Shown: in pieces, positions 15,925-24,097 of the stretch | Numbering within the stretch: the stretch's first letter is position 1 | How the letters are laid out: the number at the start of each line of letters is the position of its first letter | Assembly (NCBI RefSeq): GCF_002563695.1 | Contig: NZ_PDJI01000004.1 | Location: 1,736,001 to 1,800,000 of the forward strand | Source: Georgenia soli | GTDB taxonomy: Bacteria; Actinomycetota; Actinomycetes; Actinomycetales; Actinomycetaceae | Length of the DNA stretch: 64,000 nt | Direction: 5' to 3' | Position numbers and translations under genes: made by a program | Notes under the pieces: generated by a model | What the model saw: only the letters and a program-made list of their open reading frames with translations | The model's database searches: none | Told to the model about the DNA's origin: nothing

Positions 15925-16297
15925 TGCGGTACTCCTCGTCACGTCAGCGTCATGGGCGCAGCAGTGCGCCCACGCCCCAACCAAAGCCGTTCGGGGCCGT
16001 GATGTGCAACACAACGGGGTGACGCACGGGTAACGATCCGGCAACACTCCGTGACGGCCCGGTCCGCCGCACCCGGCACAGGACGAACGGCCCTGGATCG
16101 CCGCCCGGCCGCTCACCGCTCGAGCCCGCCCGGCGACTTGCCGAACTGGCCCCTCGGGGTAGCTGGATCGGCCGCCTCGGGCGCCTCGGGCGCCTCGGGC
16201 GGGACGAAAGGCCCGGACGCCGGCGGCGCGGGAGCTCTCGTACCCGTCGGCCAGGGGCGATCCGGACACCGATTCCCGGCGTTACCGGACCGCCCCG

Positions 16298-16327
16298 TTG
16301 ACATTCGCCGGACACCACTGCAAGAGT
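16298..16327 (+). promoter_or_regulatory. Promoter of the LacI-controlled sugar operon
   Basis: A perfect -35 TTGACA at 16298-16303, an 18-bp spacer and a weak -10 AAGAGT at 16322-16327. The predicted start of transcription falls inside the adjoining palindrome. Confidence 0.65.
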
Positions 16328-16329
16328 CG

Positions 16330-16347
16330 TGCCGAATCGATTCGGCA
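16330..16347. promoter_or_regulatory. LacI-family operator
   Basis: Perfect 18-bp palindrome TGCCGAATCGATTCGGCA with the central CG dyad typical of LacI/GalR operators. It overlaps the predicted +1 of the SBP promoter, so bound repressor would block initiation. The LacI-family gene at the end of this operon (20566-21594) is the obvious partner. Confidence 0.8.
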
Positions 16348-16366
16348 ACTCAACGTGGAGGACCTT

Positions 16367-17683
16367 ATGCGTACCCGACTCGCCGCAGCGACCCTGGCCG
16401 TCCCCCTGCTCGTCCTCGCGGCGTGCAGCGACGCCGAGGGAGGTGGCGGCGGCGACGGCGGCACCGCGGCCGCCGACGAGATCACCGTCTGGGCCCACCA
16501 GGGCCAGGAGTCCGAGGTCAAGGCGCTGCAGCAGGCCATCGACGACTTCAACGCCCAGGGCGAGGGGACGGCGACCCTGCAGTTCGTCCCCGAGGCCGAC
16601 TACACCTCGACGGTGACGACCACCTCGCCGAAGGACCTCCCGGACGTCCTCGAGTTCGACGGGCCGATGATGGCCTCCCTCGTCTACGCCGGGAAGCTGG
16701 CGCCGCTCGGCGACCTCGTCACCGGCGAGACCGTCGACAACCAGACCGAGTCGGTCCTCGCCCAGAACACCAACCCGGCCGACGGCGAGCTCTACGGCGT
16801 CTCCCAGTTCGACGCCTCCCTCGGCGTCTACGGCAACAAGGCCCTGCTCGACGCCGCCGGGGTGGAGTACCCGACGAGCCTCGACGACGCCTGGACGGCC
16901 GAGGAGTTCGAGGCCGCGCTCGAGAAGCTCGCGGCGACGGACGACGACGGCAAGGTCCTCGACATCAAGGAGAACTACGGCGCGGAGTGGCCCACCTACG
17001 GCTTCCTTCCCGTCGCGTGGTCCGCGGGCGAGCAGATCGTCGTCGACGGCGCGGCCGACGGGCACCTCAACAGCCCGGCCGTGGTCGAGGCGGTCGAGCG
17101 CTTCGCCGGCTGGCGCGAGTACACCGACCCGAACACCGACGACGCCGCGTTCGTCGACGGCCGGGTCGCCCTGAGCTGGGTGGGCCACTGGGTCTACAAC
17201 CCCTACTCCGAGGCCCTGGGCGAGGACCTCGTCGTGCTGCCGCTCCCCGACTTCGGGTCCGGCCCCAAGAGCGGGCAGGGCTCCTGGGCCTGGGGAGTCA
17301 GCCCTGAGAGCGACAACCCCGAGCTCGCCGGCCGCTTCCTCGACTTCCTCACCTCGGACGACGCCGTCGCGGCCATGACGGACGCCAACGCCGCCCCGCC
17401 GGCCACCAGGACGGTCACCGAGTCCTCGAGCCTGTACGGCGCCGACGGCCCGCTGGCGATCTTCGCCGAGTCGCTCGCACGCACCTGCGGTGACGCCGCG
17501 CCGACCACCGACTGCGTGGCCACGCCGCGACCGATCACCCCGGCCTACCCGGTGATCAGCCAGCAGTTCTCCGAGGCGTTCTTCGGCGCGTACGAGGGCG
17601 GGGACGCGCAGAAGCTCCTCGACCAGGCCGCGCGGACGATCGACCTCGACTTCCAGGACAACGACGGTTACGGCCAGAGCTGA
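16367..17683 (+). CDS. Sugar-binding lipoprotein of ABC transporter (LacI-controlled operon)
   Basis: A 438-aa solute-binding lipoprotein. Signal peptide RLAAATLAVPLLVLAAC with lipobox LAAC, short Gly linker, then family-1 SBP sequence (ITVWAHQGQESEVKALQQAI, FVPEADYTSTVTT, LPDVLEFDGPMM, QGSWAWGVSPES). ATG at 16367 with GTGGAGG upstream. First gene of SBP-permease-permease-glycosidase-lacI. The downstream GH32-like enzyme suggests a fructose-containing oligosaccharide or a related glycoside as ligand, which is inference only. Confidence 0.92.
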   Translation: MRTRLAAATLAVPLLVLAACSDAEGGGGGDGGTAAADEITVWAHQGQESEVKALQQAIDDFNAQGEGTATLQFVPEADYTSTVTTTSPKDLPDVLEFDGPMMASLVYAGKLAPLGDLVTGETVDNQTESVLAQNTNPADGELYGVSQFDASLGVYGNKALLDAAGVEYPTSLDDAWTAEEFEAALEKLAATDDDGKVLDIKENYGAEWPTYGFLPVAWSAGEQIVVDGAADGHLNSPAVVEAVERFAGWREYTDPNTDDAAFVDGRVALSWVGHWVYNPYSEALGEDLVVLPLPDFGSGPKSGQGSWAWGVSPESDNPELAGRFLDFLTSDDAVAAMTDANAAPPATRTVTESSSLYGADGPLAIFAESLARTCGDAAPTTDCVATPRPITPAYPVISQQFSEAFFGAYEGGDAQKLLDQAARTIDLDFQDNDGYGQS

Positions 17684-17698
17684 CGGCACCGCCCACGA

Positions 17699-17729
17699 GC
17701 CCGGGGCGCGCCGCCGGCGCGCCCCGGGC
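17699..17729 (+). promoter_or_regulatory. Intercistronic hairpin between SBP and permease genes
   Basis: Perfect 14-bp stem (GCCCGGGGCGCGCC / GGCGCGCCCCGGGC) with a 3-nt loop, 15 nt after the SBP stop and 22 nt before the permease start. It is placed like the hairpin at 14493-14524 in the neighbouring operon, with unrelated sequence. Confidence 0.7.
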
Positions 17730-17751
17730 ACCGCTCTCGAGGGGACCAGTC

Positions 17752-18717
17752 ATGACCACCACCACCCAGACACCGCAACAGGCACCACCGCTGACACCGC
17801 TGCGCCGACGCCGCGGGAGGCTGCGCCGGGACGACCGCGCCGCCTGGGCGATGTTCCTGCCGGCCGCGGCCGGCCTGCTGATGTTCGTCGTCGTCCCGTT
17901 CGTGATGGCCGGCTGGCTCTCGCTGCACAACGTCAGGCTTGACGCCCCGACGCCGCCGAACTGGATGGGGCTGGAGCAGTACCGGCGGATCCTTCTCGAC
18001 CCGGACTTCCGCGGCGAGTTCTACCGGGGCCTTCTCAACAACGTCATCTTCGCCGTCGTGGTGGTGCCCCTGCAGACGGCCCTGGCGCTCACCCTGGCGC
18101 TCCTGCTCAACCGGCCCCTGCGCGGCATGCCGGTGTTCCGCACGTTCTTCTTCATGCCGGTCGTCTTCCCCATGGCCCTGGTGGCAGTGGTGTGGAAGGT
18201 GATCTACGCGCGCGGCGAGCTGGGCATGCTCAACGCCGTGCTCGACACCATCTCGTTCGGGCACCTCGGCCCCTACGACTGGCTCGGCGACACCGCCACC
18301 GCGCTGCCGGCCATCATCATCATGTCGGTCTGGCAGGGCGTGGGCCTGCAGATGGTGATCCTCCTGGCCGGGCTCCAGGGCATCCCCAAGGACCTGTACG
18401 AGGCGGCGTCGCTCGACCGCGCCGGCCGCTGGCTGCAGTTCCGGCACGTGACGCTCCCCGGCCTGCGCAACACGCTGATCTTCGTCGTGATGGTGACGAC
18501 GATCCTGTCGTTCCGGCTGTTCGACCAGATCTACATCATGACCCAGGGCGGCCCGCAGCAGGCGACCACGACGGTCATGTACCAGGCCGTCACCACCGCC
18601 TTCGACGCGAACAACGTGGGCCGCGCGTCCGCCATCACCGTCCTGTTCTTCCTCATCGTGCTGACGATCACGCTCGTCCAGCGCCGCCTGCTGCGCGAGG
18701 ACCGGGAGATCTCATGA
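17752..18717 (+). CDS. Sugar ABC transporter permease (MalF type)
   Basis: A 321-aa permease: basic N-terminus, then six TM segments. The EAA loop is YEAASLDRAGRWLQFRHVTL, with Arg replacing the usual Gly of the DGA triplet. Other family segments are LLNRPLRGMPVFRTFFFMP and FDQIYIMTQGGPQQATTT. ATG at 17752 with GAGGGGACC upstream. Its stop overlaps the next permease start (ATGA). Confidence 0.94.
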   Translation: MTTTTQTPQQAPPLTPLRRRRGRLRRDDRAAWAMFLPAAAGLLMFVVVPFVMAGWLSLHNVRLDAPTPPNWMGLEQYRRILLDPDFRGEFYRGLLNNVIFAVVVVPLQTALALTLALLLNRPLRGMPVFRTFFFMPVVFPMALVAVVWKVIYARGELGMLNAVLDTISFGHLGPYDWLGDTATALPAIIIMSVWQGVGLQMVILLAGLQGIPKDLYEAASLDRAGRWLQFRHVTLPGLRNTLIFVVMVTTILSFRLFDQIYIMTQGGPQQATTTVMYQAVTTAFDANNVGRASAITVLFFLIVLTITLVQRRLLREDREIS

Positions 18718-19544
18718 GACAGCTGCGCACCACCCTGACCTACCTCGCCCTCACCCTGCTGGCGCTCGTCTTCGTCGCGCCGGTCGCCTACCTCGTCGTC
18801 GGCAGCCTCAAGCCCTCCGGCGACGTCATCGACGGCCTGGCCGGGTTCGTCCCGAAGGACGCGTCGCTGGCGAACTACACCGGGATGCTCGACCGCTTCT
18901 CCAGCCCCGCCACGGGGTACTTCAGCGACTTCTACCTCACCTCGCTGCTCGTCACGACGGTCGTCGTGCTCGGGGGCCTGCTGGTGAACTCCATGGCGGC
19001 CTACGCCCTGGCGAGGCTGCGGTGGCGCGGGCGCGACGCGGCGCTGCTGACCGTCGTCGCCCTGACCATCCTGCCGTTCGAGGCGATCGCGGTGCCGCTG
19101 TTCTACCTGCTCAACGACCACCGCAACACCTACTACATCCAGTTCCTGCCGTTCGTGGCGAGCGCCTTCTCGATCTACCTCTTCTACTCCTTCTTCGTCG
19201 GGCTGCCCCGCGAGCTGGAGGAGGCGGCCCGCATCGACGGGGCGGGGACGTGGCGGACGTTCTTCCGGATCGTGGTGCCGATGTCGAAGCCCGTGTTCGC
19301 GACCGTGACGATCCTGACGTTCCTGACCACGTGGGGCTCGTTCCTGTGGCCGGTGATGATGGTCGACCAGCCGCAGCGGCGCCCGCTGCCGCTCGCGATC
19401 GCCGTGTTCCAGGGACAACCGCCGTACGACTGGGGGCAGATCTTCGCCTTCGGCGTGCTCATGGTGCTGCCGGTGCTCGTGGTCTTCCTCGCCTTCCAGC
19501 GCTGGTTCGTCCAGTCGCTGGCCTCCTCCGGACTGAAGGGCTGA
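18714..19544 (+). CDS. Sugar ABC transporter permease (MalG type)
   Basis: A 276-aa permease with six TM segments and EAA loop EEAARIDGAGTWRTFFRIVV. The N-terminus MRQLRTTLTYLALTLLAL and the end FVQSLASSGLKG are typical of MalG partners. ATG at 18714 overlaps the previous stop by 4 nt. No ATPase gene is present in the operon. Confidence 0.94.
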   Translation: MRQLRTTLTYLALTLLALVFVAPVAYLVVGSLKPSGDVIDGLAGFVPKDASLANYTGMLDRFSSPATGYFSDFYLTSLLVTTVVVLGGLLVNSMAAYALARLRWRGRDAALLTVVALTILPFEAIAVPLFYLLNDHRNTYYIQFLPFVASAFSIYLFYSFFVGLPRELEEAARIDGAGTWRTFFRIVVPMSKPVFATVTILTFLTTWGSFLWPVMMVDQPQRRPLPLAIAVFQGQPPYDWGQIFAFGVLMVLPVLVVFLAFQRWFVQSLASSGLKG

Positions 19545-19547
19545 TCC

Positions 19548-20513
19548 TTGGGACTGCAACTCGACGACAGGTGGATCTGGGACTTCTGGTTCGCCGTCGA
19601 CGGACCCGACGTGCACGTGTTCTACCTCCAGGCGCCCCGCTCGCTCGGCGACCCGGACCTGCGGCACCACCGCGCCACGGTGGGCCACGCCGTCTCCCGC
19701 GACCTGCGGTCCTGGCGCGTGCTGCCCGACGCGCTGACCGCCGGGCCGGCCGGGGAGTTCGACGACCTGGCCACGTGGACCGGGTGCGTCGTGCGCGACG
19801 GGGACCGCTGGCAGATGTTCTACACGGGGGTCTCCCGCGCCGAGGAGGGGCGGGTGCAGCGGGTCGGCCGCGCCAGCTCCGCGGACCTGGTCCACTGGGA
19901 GCGGCACGGCATGGTGCTCGAGGCCGACCCCCGCTGGTACGAGCTGCTCCACCCCGGCGTGCGCGAGCAGGCCTGGCGCGACCCGTGGGTCTTCCGGGAC
20001 GAGAGCACCGGCCTGTTCCACATGCTGCTGACCGCCCGGGTGCCGCACGGGCCGGTGGACGGGCGCGGCGTCGTCGGCCACGCCACCTCCACCGACCTGC
20101 TCACGTGGGAGGCCCGTCCGCCCCTGTCCGAGCCGGGCGACTTCTACCACCTCGAGGTGCCGCAGCTCGTCAGCGTCGGTGACGCCTGGCAGGTGCTGTT
20201 CTGCGCCACGGCGGGCGACCAGAGCGCGGCGCGGACCGCACGCGGGGTCCCGGCCGTGGGCGGGACCCACTTCCTGCGGGCCGAGACGCCGACCGGCCCG
20301 TACACGCTCGACGAGGGTCCGTTCCTCGTCGGTGACGACGTGGCCAGCCGCTACGCGGGGCGGATCCTGCGGCACGGCGGCGCGGACCACTTCTTCGCCT
20401 GGGAGAACATCGGGCCCGACGGCGCCTTCGTGGGGGCGCTCGCCGATCCCCTGCCGGTCGTCCCCACCGACGACGGCGGTCTGGCGGTCCTGAGCCCGGC
20501 TGCGGCACGATGA
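19548..20513 (+). CDS. Intracellular GH32/GH68-clan glycoside hydrolase
   Basis: A 321-aa five-bladed-propeller glycosidase of clan GH-J type with no signal peptide. The three acidic positions can be placed: Asp12 in WIWDFWF (nucleophile position), Asp145 in WRDPWVF (the RDP motif) and Glu203 in YHLEVPQL (acid/base position). GH32 enzymes split beta-fructosides; the N-terminal motif is divergent from WMNDPNG, so specificity may differ. It lacks the C-terminal beta-sandwich of classical GH32. TTG at 19548, three bases past the permease stop, is the only start that keeps Asp12. Its place after the transporter implies hydrolysis of the imported sugar. Confidence 0.82.
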   Translation: MGLQLDDRWIWDFWFAVDGPDVHVFYLQAPRSLGDPDLRHHRATVGHAVSRDLRSWRVLPDALTAGPAGEFDDLATWTGCVVRDGDRWQMFYTGVSRAEEGRVQRVGRASSADLVHWERHGMVLEADPRWYELLHPGVREQAWRDPWVFRDESTGLFHMLLTARVPHGPVDGRGVVGHATSTDLLTWEARPPLSEPGDFYHLEVPQLVSVGDAWQVLFCATAGDQSAARTARGVPAVGGTHFLRAETPTGPYTLDEGPFLVGDDVASRYAGRILRHGGADHFFAWENIGPDGAFVGALADPLPVVPTDDGGLAVLSPAAAR

Positions 20514-20565
20514 GCCTCCTCACCGTCCCCACCGGGCCGACCGGCCCCCCGACGAGCAGGAGAGC

Positions 20566-21594
20566 GTGAGTCCACGGGTCCGCATCAGCGACGTCGCCCG
20601 CCGCGCCGGCGTGGCGCCGTCCACCGTCTCGGCGGTCCTGAACGAGGTGAGCGGCGCCCGGGTGAAGGACAGCACCCGCGAGCGGGTGCGGCAGGCGGCG
20701 GACGAGCTCGGTTACGCCCCCAACGCCCTCGCCCGCGGGCTGCGCACCCGTCGGTCGGGCACGCTCGCTTTCATCAGCGACGTCATCGCGACCACCCCGT
20801 ACGCGGGGCAGCTGATCCAGGGGGCGCAGGACACGGCGTGGGCGGCGGGCCACGTGCTCATGGTGGTCAACACCGGCGGCGACCCGGCGATCGAGAGCCG
20901 CGCCCTCGCCGTGCTGCGTCAGCAGCAGGTGGCCGGCGTCCTGTGGGCGACGATGTCCCACCGCGTGGTCCCGGCCCCGGTCCCGCCGCACGGCACCCCG
21001 CTCGTCCTCCTCGACGCGCAGGACGGGACGGGCGCGGTGCCGTCCGTCATCCCCGACGAGGAGGCCGGCGCGCGCGCCGCCGTGGCCGAGCTGGCCGACC
21101 ACGGGCACCGGCGGATCGGTTTCGTCCTCGACCGCGAGGACAGCCCGGCCTCCGACGGCCGCACCGCCGGGTACCGCGCCGCGCTCGCGGAGCGGGGCCT
21201 GCCCGTCGAGGACGCGCTGGTGGCGCGGGCCCGGTCGTGCTCGGCCGGCGGGGAGGAGGCGGCGGGAGTCCTGCTGGACCGGCCGCACCCTCCGACGGCG
21301 ATCTTCGCGTTCACCGACCAGATGGCGGTGGGCGTCTACCACGCCGCCGCCGCCCGGGGGCTGCGGATCCCCGAGGATCTCTCCGTGGTCGGGTTCGACG
21401 ACCTCGCGGTCCTCGCCCAGGAGCTGCGGCCGGGCCTGAGCAGCATCGCGCTGCCGCACTACGCCATGGGGCAGACCGCCGCGGCGACCCTGCTGCGGCT
21501 GGTCGAGGACCCGCACGCCGAGGTGCCGGCCGTCCAGCGCGTCCGCACCCGGGTCGTGCGGCGCGGCTCCGTGGGCCCTGCACCGAGCGCCTGA
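20566..21594 (+). CDS. LacI-family transcriptional repressor
   Basis: A 342-aa LacI/GalR regulator. N-terminal helix-turn-helix RISDVARRAGVAPSTVSAVL and hinge GYAPNALARGLRTRRSGTLA, then a periplasmic-binding-like sugar sensor domain (GFDDLAVLAQELRPGLSSIA). GTG at 20566 with AGGAGAG upstream. It is the last gene of the operon and probably represses it by binding the 18-bp palindrome at 16330-16347, with release by the transported sugar. Confidence 0.93.
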   Translation: MSPRVRISDVARRAGVAPSTVSAVLNEVSGARVKDSTRERVRQAADELGYAPNALARGLRTRRSGTLAFISDVIATTPYAGQLIQGAQDTAWAAGHVLMVVNTGGDPAIESRALAVLRQQQVAGVLWATMSHRVVPAPVPPHGTPLVLLDAQDGTGAVPSVIPDEEAGARAAVAELADHGHRRIGFVLDREDSPASDGRTAGYRAALAERGLPVEDALVARARSCSAGGEEAAGVLLDRPHPPTAIFAFTDQMAVGVYHAAAARGLRIPEDLSVVGFDDLAVLAQELRPGLSSIALPHYAMGQTAAATLLRLVEDPHAEVPAVQRVRTRVVRRGSVGPAPSA

Positions 21595-21622
21595 CTGCTC
21601 GCGGGACCCGGCGCGCGTCCCC

Positions 21623-21706
21623 CTGGCGCTCGAGCGGCGCACGGCTCCGCCTAGCGCTCGAGCAGCGCCCGGCTCCCCCTAGCGCTCGAGCAGCGCCCGG
21701 CTCCCC
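21623..21706. repeat. 28-bp tandem repeat copying the 3' end of the HAD gene
   Basis: Copies at 21623-21650 (degenerate), 21651-21678 and 21679-21706 (identical). The sequence then continues into the 3' end of the HAD coding region as a fourth copy. Each intact copy re-encodes the last codons RALLER and stop, read on the minus strand. Confidence 0.9.
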
Positions 21707-22588
21707 CTAGCGCTCGAGCAGCGCCCGCAGGACGACGGCGGCGCCGTCCTCGTGGACGTCACCGGTCACGGCGTCGGCGACCGCCTGCACGTGCTGCCCG
21801 GCGTTGCCCATGGCGACCCCGTGCGCGGCCCACGCCAGCATCTCCAGGTCGTTGCCGCCGTCGCCCATCGCGACGGTCGCGCCGTCGCCGACGTCGAGGC
21901 GGCCGCGGAGCATCTCCAGGGCGCTCGCCTTGTTCACGCCCTCGGGCGAGATGTCGAGCCACGCGGTCCAGCCGACGGCGTAGCCCACGCCGTGCAGGCC
22001 GATCCTGTCGACCAGGGCGTCGAAGTCGGCGGAGCTGAGGTGCGGCGCCCGCAGCGTCACGCGGGTGGCGGGGGCCTCGAGCAGCTCCTCGAAGGGCACC
22101 ACCTCGACCTCGCCCGTGAGCTCCCCCATCGGGAACGGGGCGGTGACCTTGTAGCCCCGGCCGAGATCCTCGACGGCGAACAGGCCGTCGGGGAGCTCCT
22201 CGCGCAGCAGGCGCAGCGCGGGGCCGGGGTCGAAGGTGACGACGTCCGTGATCTCGTAGCCGAGCTCGTGCCCCGGGTCGATGCGCACGCAGACGGCGCC
22301 GTTGGAGCAGACCATCGCCCCGTCGGTCAGGCCGAGCTCGCGCGCCACCGGCACGGTGGCCTGGACGGAGCGGCCGGTGGCCAGGACGACGTGGGTGCCG
22401 GAGTCCCGCAGGTCCGCGACGGCGCTGCGGACCTCGGGCCCCAGTCCGCCGTCGTGGGTGAGGAGGGTGCCGTCGATGTCCAGGGCGACCATGAGGTCCG
22501 GGCCGGCCGGCGGCACAGCGTCGGGCACGAGGGTCTGCCAGCGGGCGGCGCGCTCGGTCACGGGAGCGAGGCGGTCGGTCCCCGTCAT
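21707..22588 (-). CDS. HAD-IIB (Cof-type) hydrolase
   Basis: A 293-aa HAD-superfamily phosphatase of Cof/IIB type, probably acting on sugar phosphates or flavin nucleotides. Motif I is [15 protein letters not shown] near residue 33, motif II LATGRS, and motif [16 protein letters not shown] and [15 protein letters not shown]2B cap lies between II and III. ATG 22588 overlaps the serS stop as ATGA, so the gene is cotranscribed with serS, an arrangement seen in other actinobacteria. Confidence 0.93.
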   Translation of the reverse strand: MTGTDRLAPVTERAARWQTLVPDAVPPAGPDLMVALDIDGTLLTHDGGLGPEVRSAVADLRDSGTHVVLATGRSVQATVPVARELGLTDGAMVCSNGAVCVRIDPGHELGYEITDVVTFDPGPALRLLREELPDGLFAVEDLGRGYKVTAPFPMGELTGEVEVVPFEELLEAPATRVTLRAPHLSSADFDALVDRIGLHGVGYAVGWTAWLDISPEGVNKASALEMLRGRLDVGDGATVAMGDGGNDLEMLAWAAHGVAMGNAGQHVQAVADAVTGDVHEDGAAVVLRALLER

Positions 22589-23853
22589 GCGGGCTCGATG
22601 ACCTCCAGCCCCCCGAGGTAGGGACGCAGGCCCGCGGGCACACGCACGGAGCCGTCCGGCTGCTGGTGGTTCTCCAGGATGGCGACGATCCACCGGGTCG
22701 TCGCGAGGGTGCCGTTGAGGGTGGCCACCGGGCGGGTGCCGCCCTCGGCCCGCTCCCGGATGCCCAGGCGCCGCGCCTGGAAGGTGGTGCAGTTGGAGGT
22801 GGACGTGACCTCCATGAAGCGGTTCTGCGTGGGCAGCCACGCCTCGCAGTCGAACTTCCGGGCGGCAGAGTCGCCGAGGTCCCCGGCGGCGGTGTCGATC
22901 ACCCGGTAGGGCAGCTCCACCTTGGCGAGCATCTCCTCCTCCCACGCGAGGAGGCGGGCGTGCTCGGCCTCGGCCTCCTCGACGGTGGTGTAGGTGAACA
23001 TCTCCACCTTGTTGAACTGGTGCACGCGGATGATGCCGCGGGTGTCCTTGCCGTAGGAGCCGGCCTCGCGGCGGTAGCAGGTGGACCAGCCGGCGTAGCG
23101 CAGCGGGCCGGCCGAGAGGTCGAGGATCTCGTCGGTGTGGTAGCCCGCGAGCGCCACCTCGGAGGTGCCGGTCAGGTACAGGTCATCCGTGGCCAGGTGG
23201 TAGATCTCGTCGGCGTGGGCGCCGAGGAACCCGGTGCCGGACATCGTCTGGGGGCTGACCAGGGTGGGCGTGATCATCGGGGTGAACCCGGCGGCGATCG
23301 CCTGGTCCATGGCCGCGTTGAGCAGGGCGAGCTCGAGGCGGGCCCCGATGCCGGTGAGGTAGTAGAAGCGGGCACCGGCCACCTTGGTGCCTCGCCTGAC
23401 GTCGATCGCCCTCAGGCCCTCACCCAGGTCCAGGTGGTCCTTCGGCTCGAAGCCCTCGGCGGAGAAGTCGCGGACGGTGCCCTCGTGGCGCAGCACGACG
23501 TAGTCGTCCTCGCCGCCGGCCGGGACGCCGTCGGCGACGACGTTCGGCACCTGGTAGAGCAGCCGCTCCAGCGCGGCCGCCGCCTCGTTCGACTCCGCCT
23601 CCGCGGCCTTGACGCCCTCGGCGAGTTCCTTGGCGCGGGCCAGGACGGCCGGCCGCTCCTCCGGGGACGCCTTGCCGACCGACTTCGAGACCTGCTTCTG
23701 CTCAGCCCGGGCCTCCTCGAAGCGGGACAGCGTGGAGCGGCGGCGGGCGTCGGCCTCCAGGAGGGCGTCCACCAGGGACTCGTCCGCGCCACGGGCACGC
23801 TGGCTGGCGCGCACCTTCTCCGGGTCCTCGCGCAGGGCTCGCAGGTCGATCAT
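22585..23853 (-). CDS. serS: Seryl-tRNA synthetase
   Basis: A 422-aa class II synthetase that charges tRNA-Ser. N-terminal coiled-coil arm (residues about 30-105, [20 protein letters not shown]), then the catalytic domain with motif 2 ([20 protein letters not shown]) and motif 3 ([20 protein letters not shown]). Full length. ATG at 23853 begins [12 protein letters not shown] as in homologues. TAGGCT at 23861-23866 lies 7 nt upstream, so the mRNA may be leaderless or nearly so, although GGAGGC also precedes the ATG. Confidence 0.98.
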   Translation of the reverse strand: MIDLRALREDPEKVRASQRARGADESLVDALLEADARRRSTLSRFEEARAEQKQVSKSVGKASPEERPAVLARAKELAEGVKAAEAESNEAAAALERLLYQVPNVVADGVPAGGEDDYVVLRHEGTVRDFSAEGFEPKDHLDLGEGLRAIDVRRGTKVAGARFYYLTGIGARLELALLNAAMDQAIAAGFTPMITPTLVSPQTMSGTGFLGAHADEIYHLATDDLYLTGTSEVALAGYHTDEILDLSAGPLRYAGWSTCYRREAGSYGKDTRGIIRVHQFNKVEMFTYTTVEEAEAEHARLLAWEEEMLAKVELPYRVIDTAAGDLGDSAARKFDCEAWLPTQNRFMEVTSTSNCTTFQARRLGIRERAEGGTRPVATLNGTLATTRWIVAILENHQQPDGSVRVPAGLRPYLGGLEVIEPA

Positions 23854-23924
23854 GCCTCCGAGCCTATCGGCCGCCGGTCGGCGCACCGCCCCCGGGCCCG
23901 CCCGGTGGACCCCCACCCTCGCAG

Positions 23925-24057
23925 CGAGAGGTCAACTTCTCCCCGAGAGGTCAGTTCCTCCCCGAGACGTCAGTTCCTCCGCGAGAGGTCAGTTCCTCCG
24001 CGAGAGGTCAGTTCCTCCCCGAGACGTCAGTTCCTCCGCGAGACGTCAGTTCCTCCT
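23925..24057. repeat. 19-bp tandem repeat, seven units
   Basis: Seven uninterrupted 19-bp units with consensus CGAGASGTCAGTTCCTCCS (first unit slightly diverged). It lies between the divergent serS and lipid kinase genes and ends 29 nt before the -10 box of the latter. A related array with the same period is at 55886-55940. Confidence 0.95.
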
Positions 24058-24097
24058 GGGCGGGCGGTGTGCCCCCGGCCGCGGGTAGGTTTCGCCC

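Larger units (their letters stand above)
15925..16366. other. Divergent intergenic region between two sugar ABC operons
   Basis: A 442-bp non-coding stretch. The right end holds the promoter and operator of the plus-strand operon (annotated separately). A 10-bp direct repeat GCCTCGGGCG occurs three times near 16171-16203. A degenerate half-site CGATCCGGCA at about 16035-16044 resembles one arm of the LacI-type operator and may link the minus-strand promoter to the same regulator. No ORF with credible coding features. Confidence 0.6.

Noticed and set aside
22585..23924. T-box riboswitch controlling serS
   Set aside because: The start codon lies 7 nt after a TAGGCT box and no leader with T-box or specifier loop is seen.
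23925..24057. CRISPR array
   Set aside because: Units of 19 bp abut without spacers and no cas gene is present.
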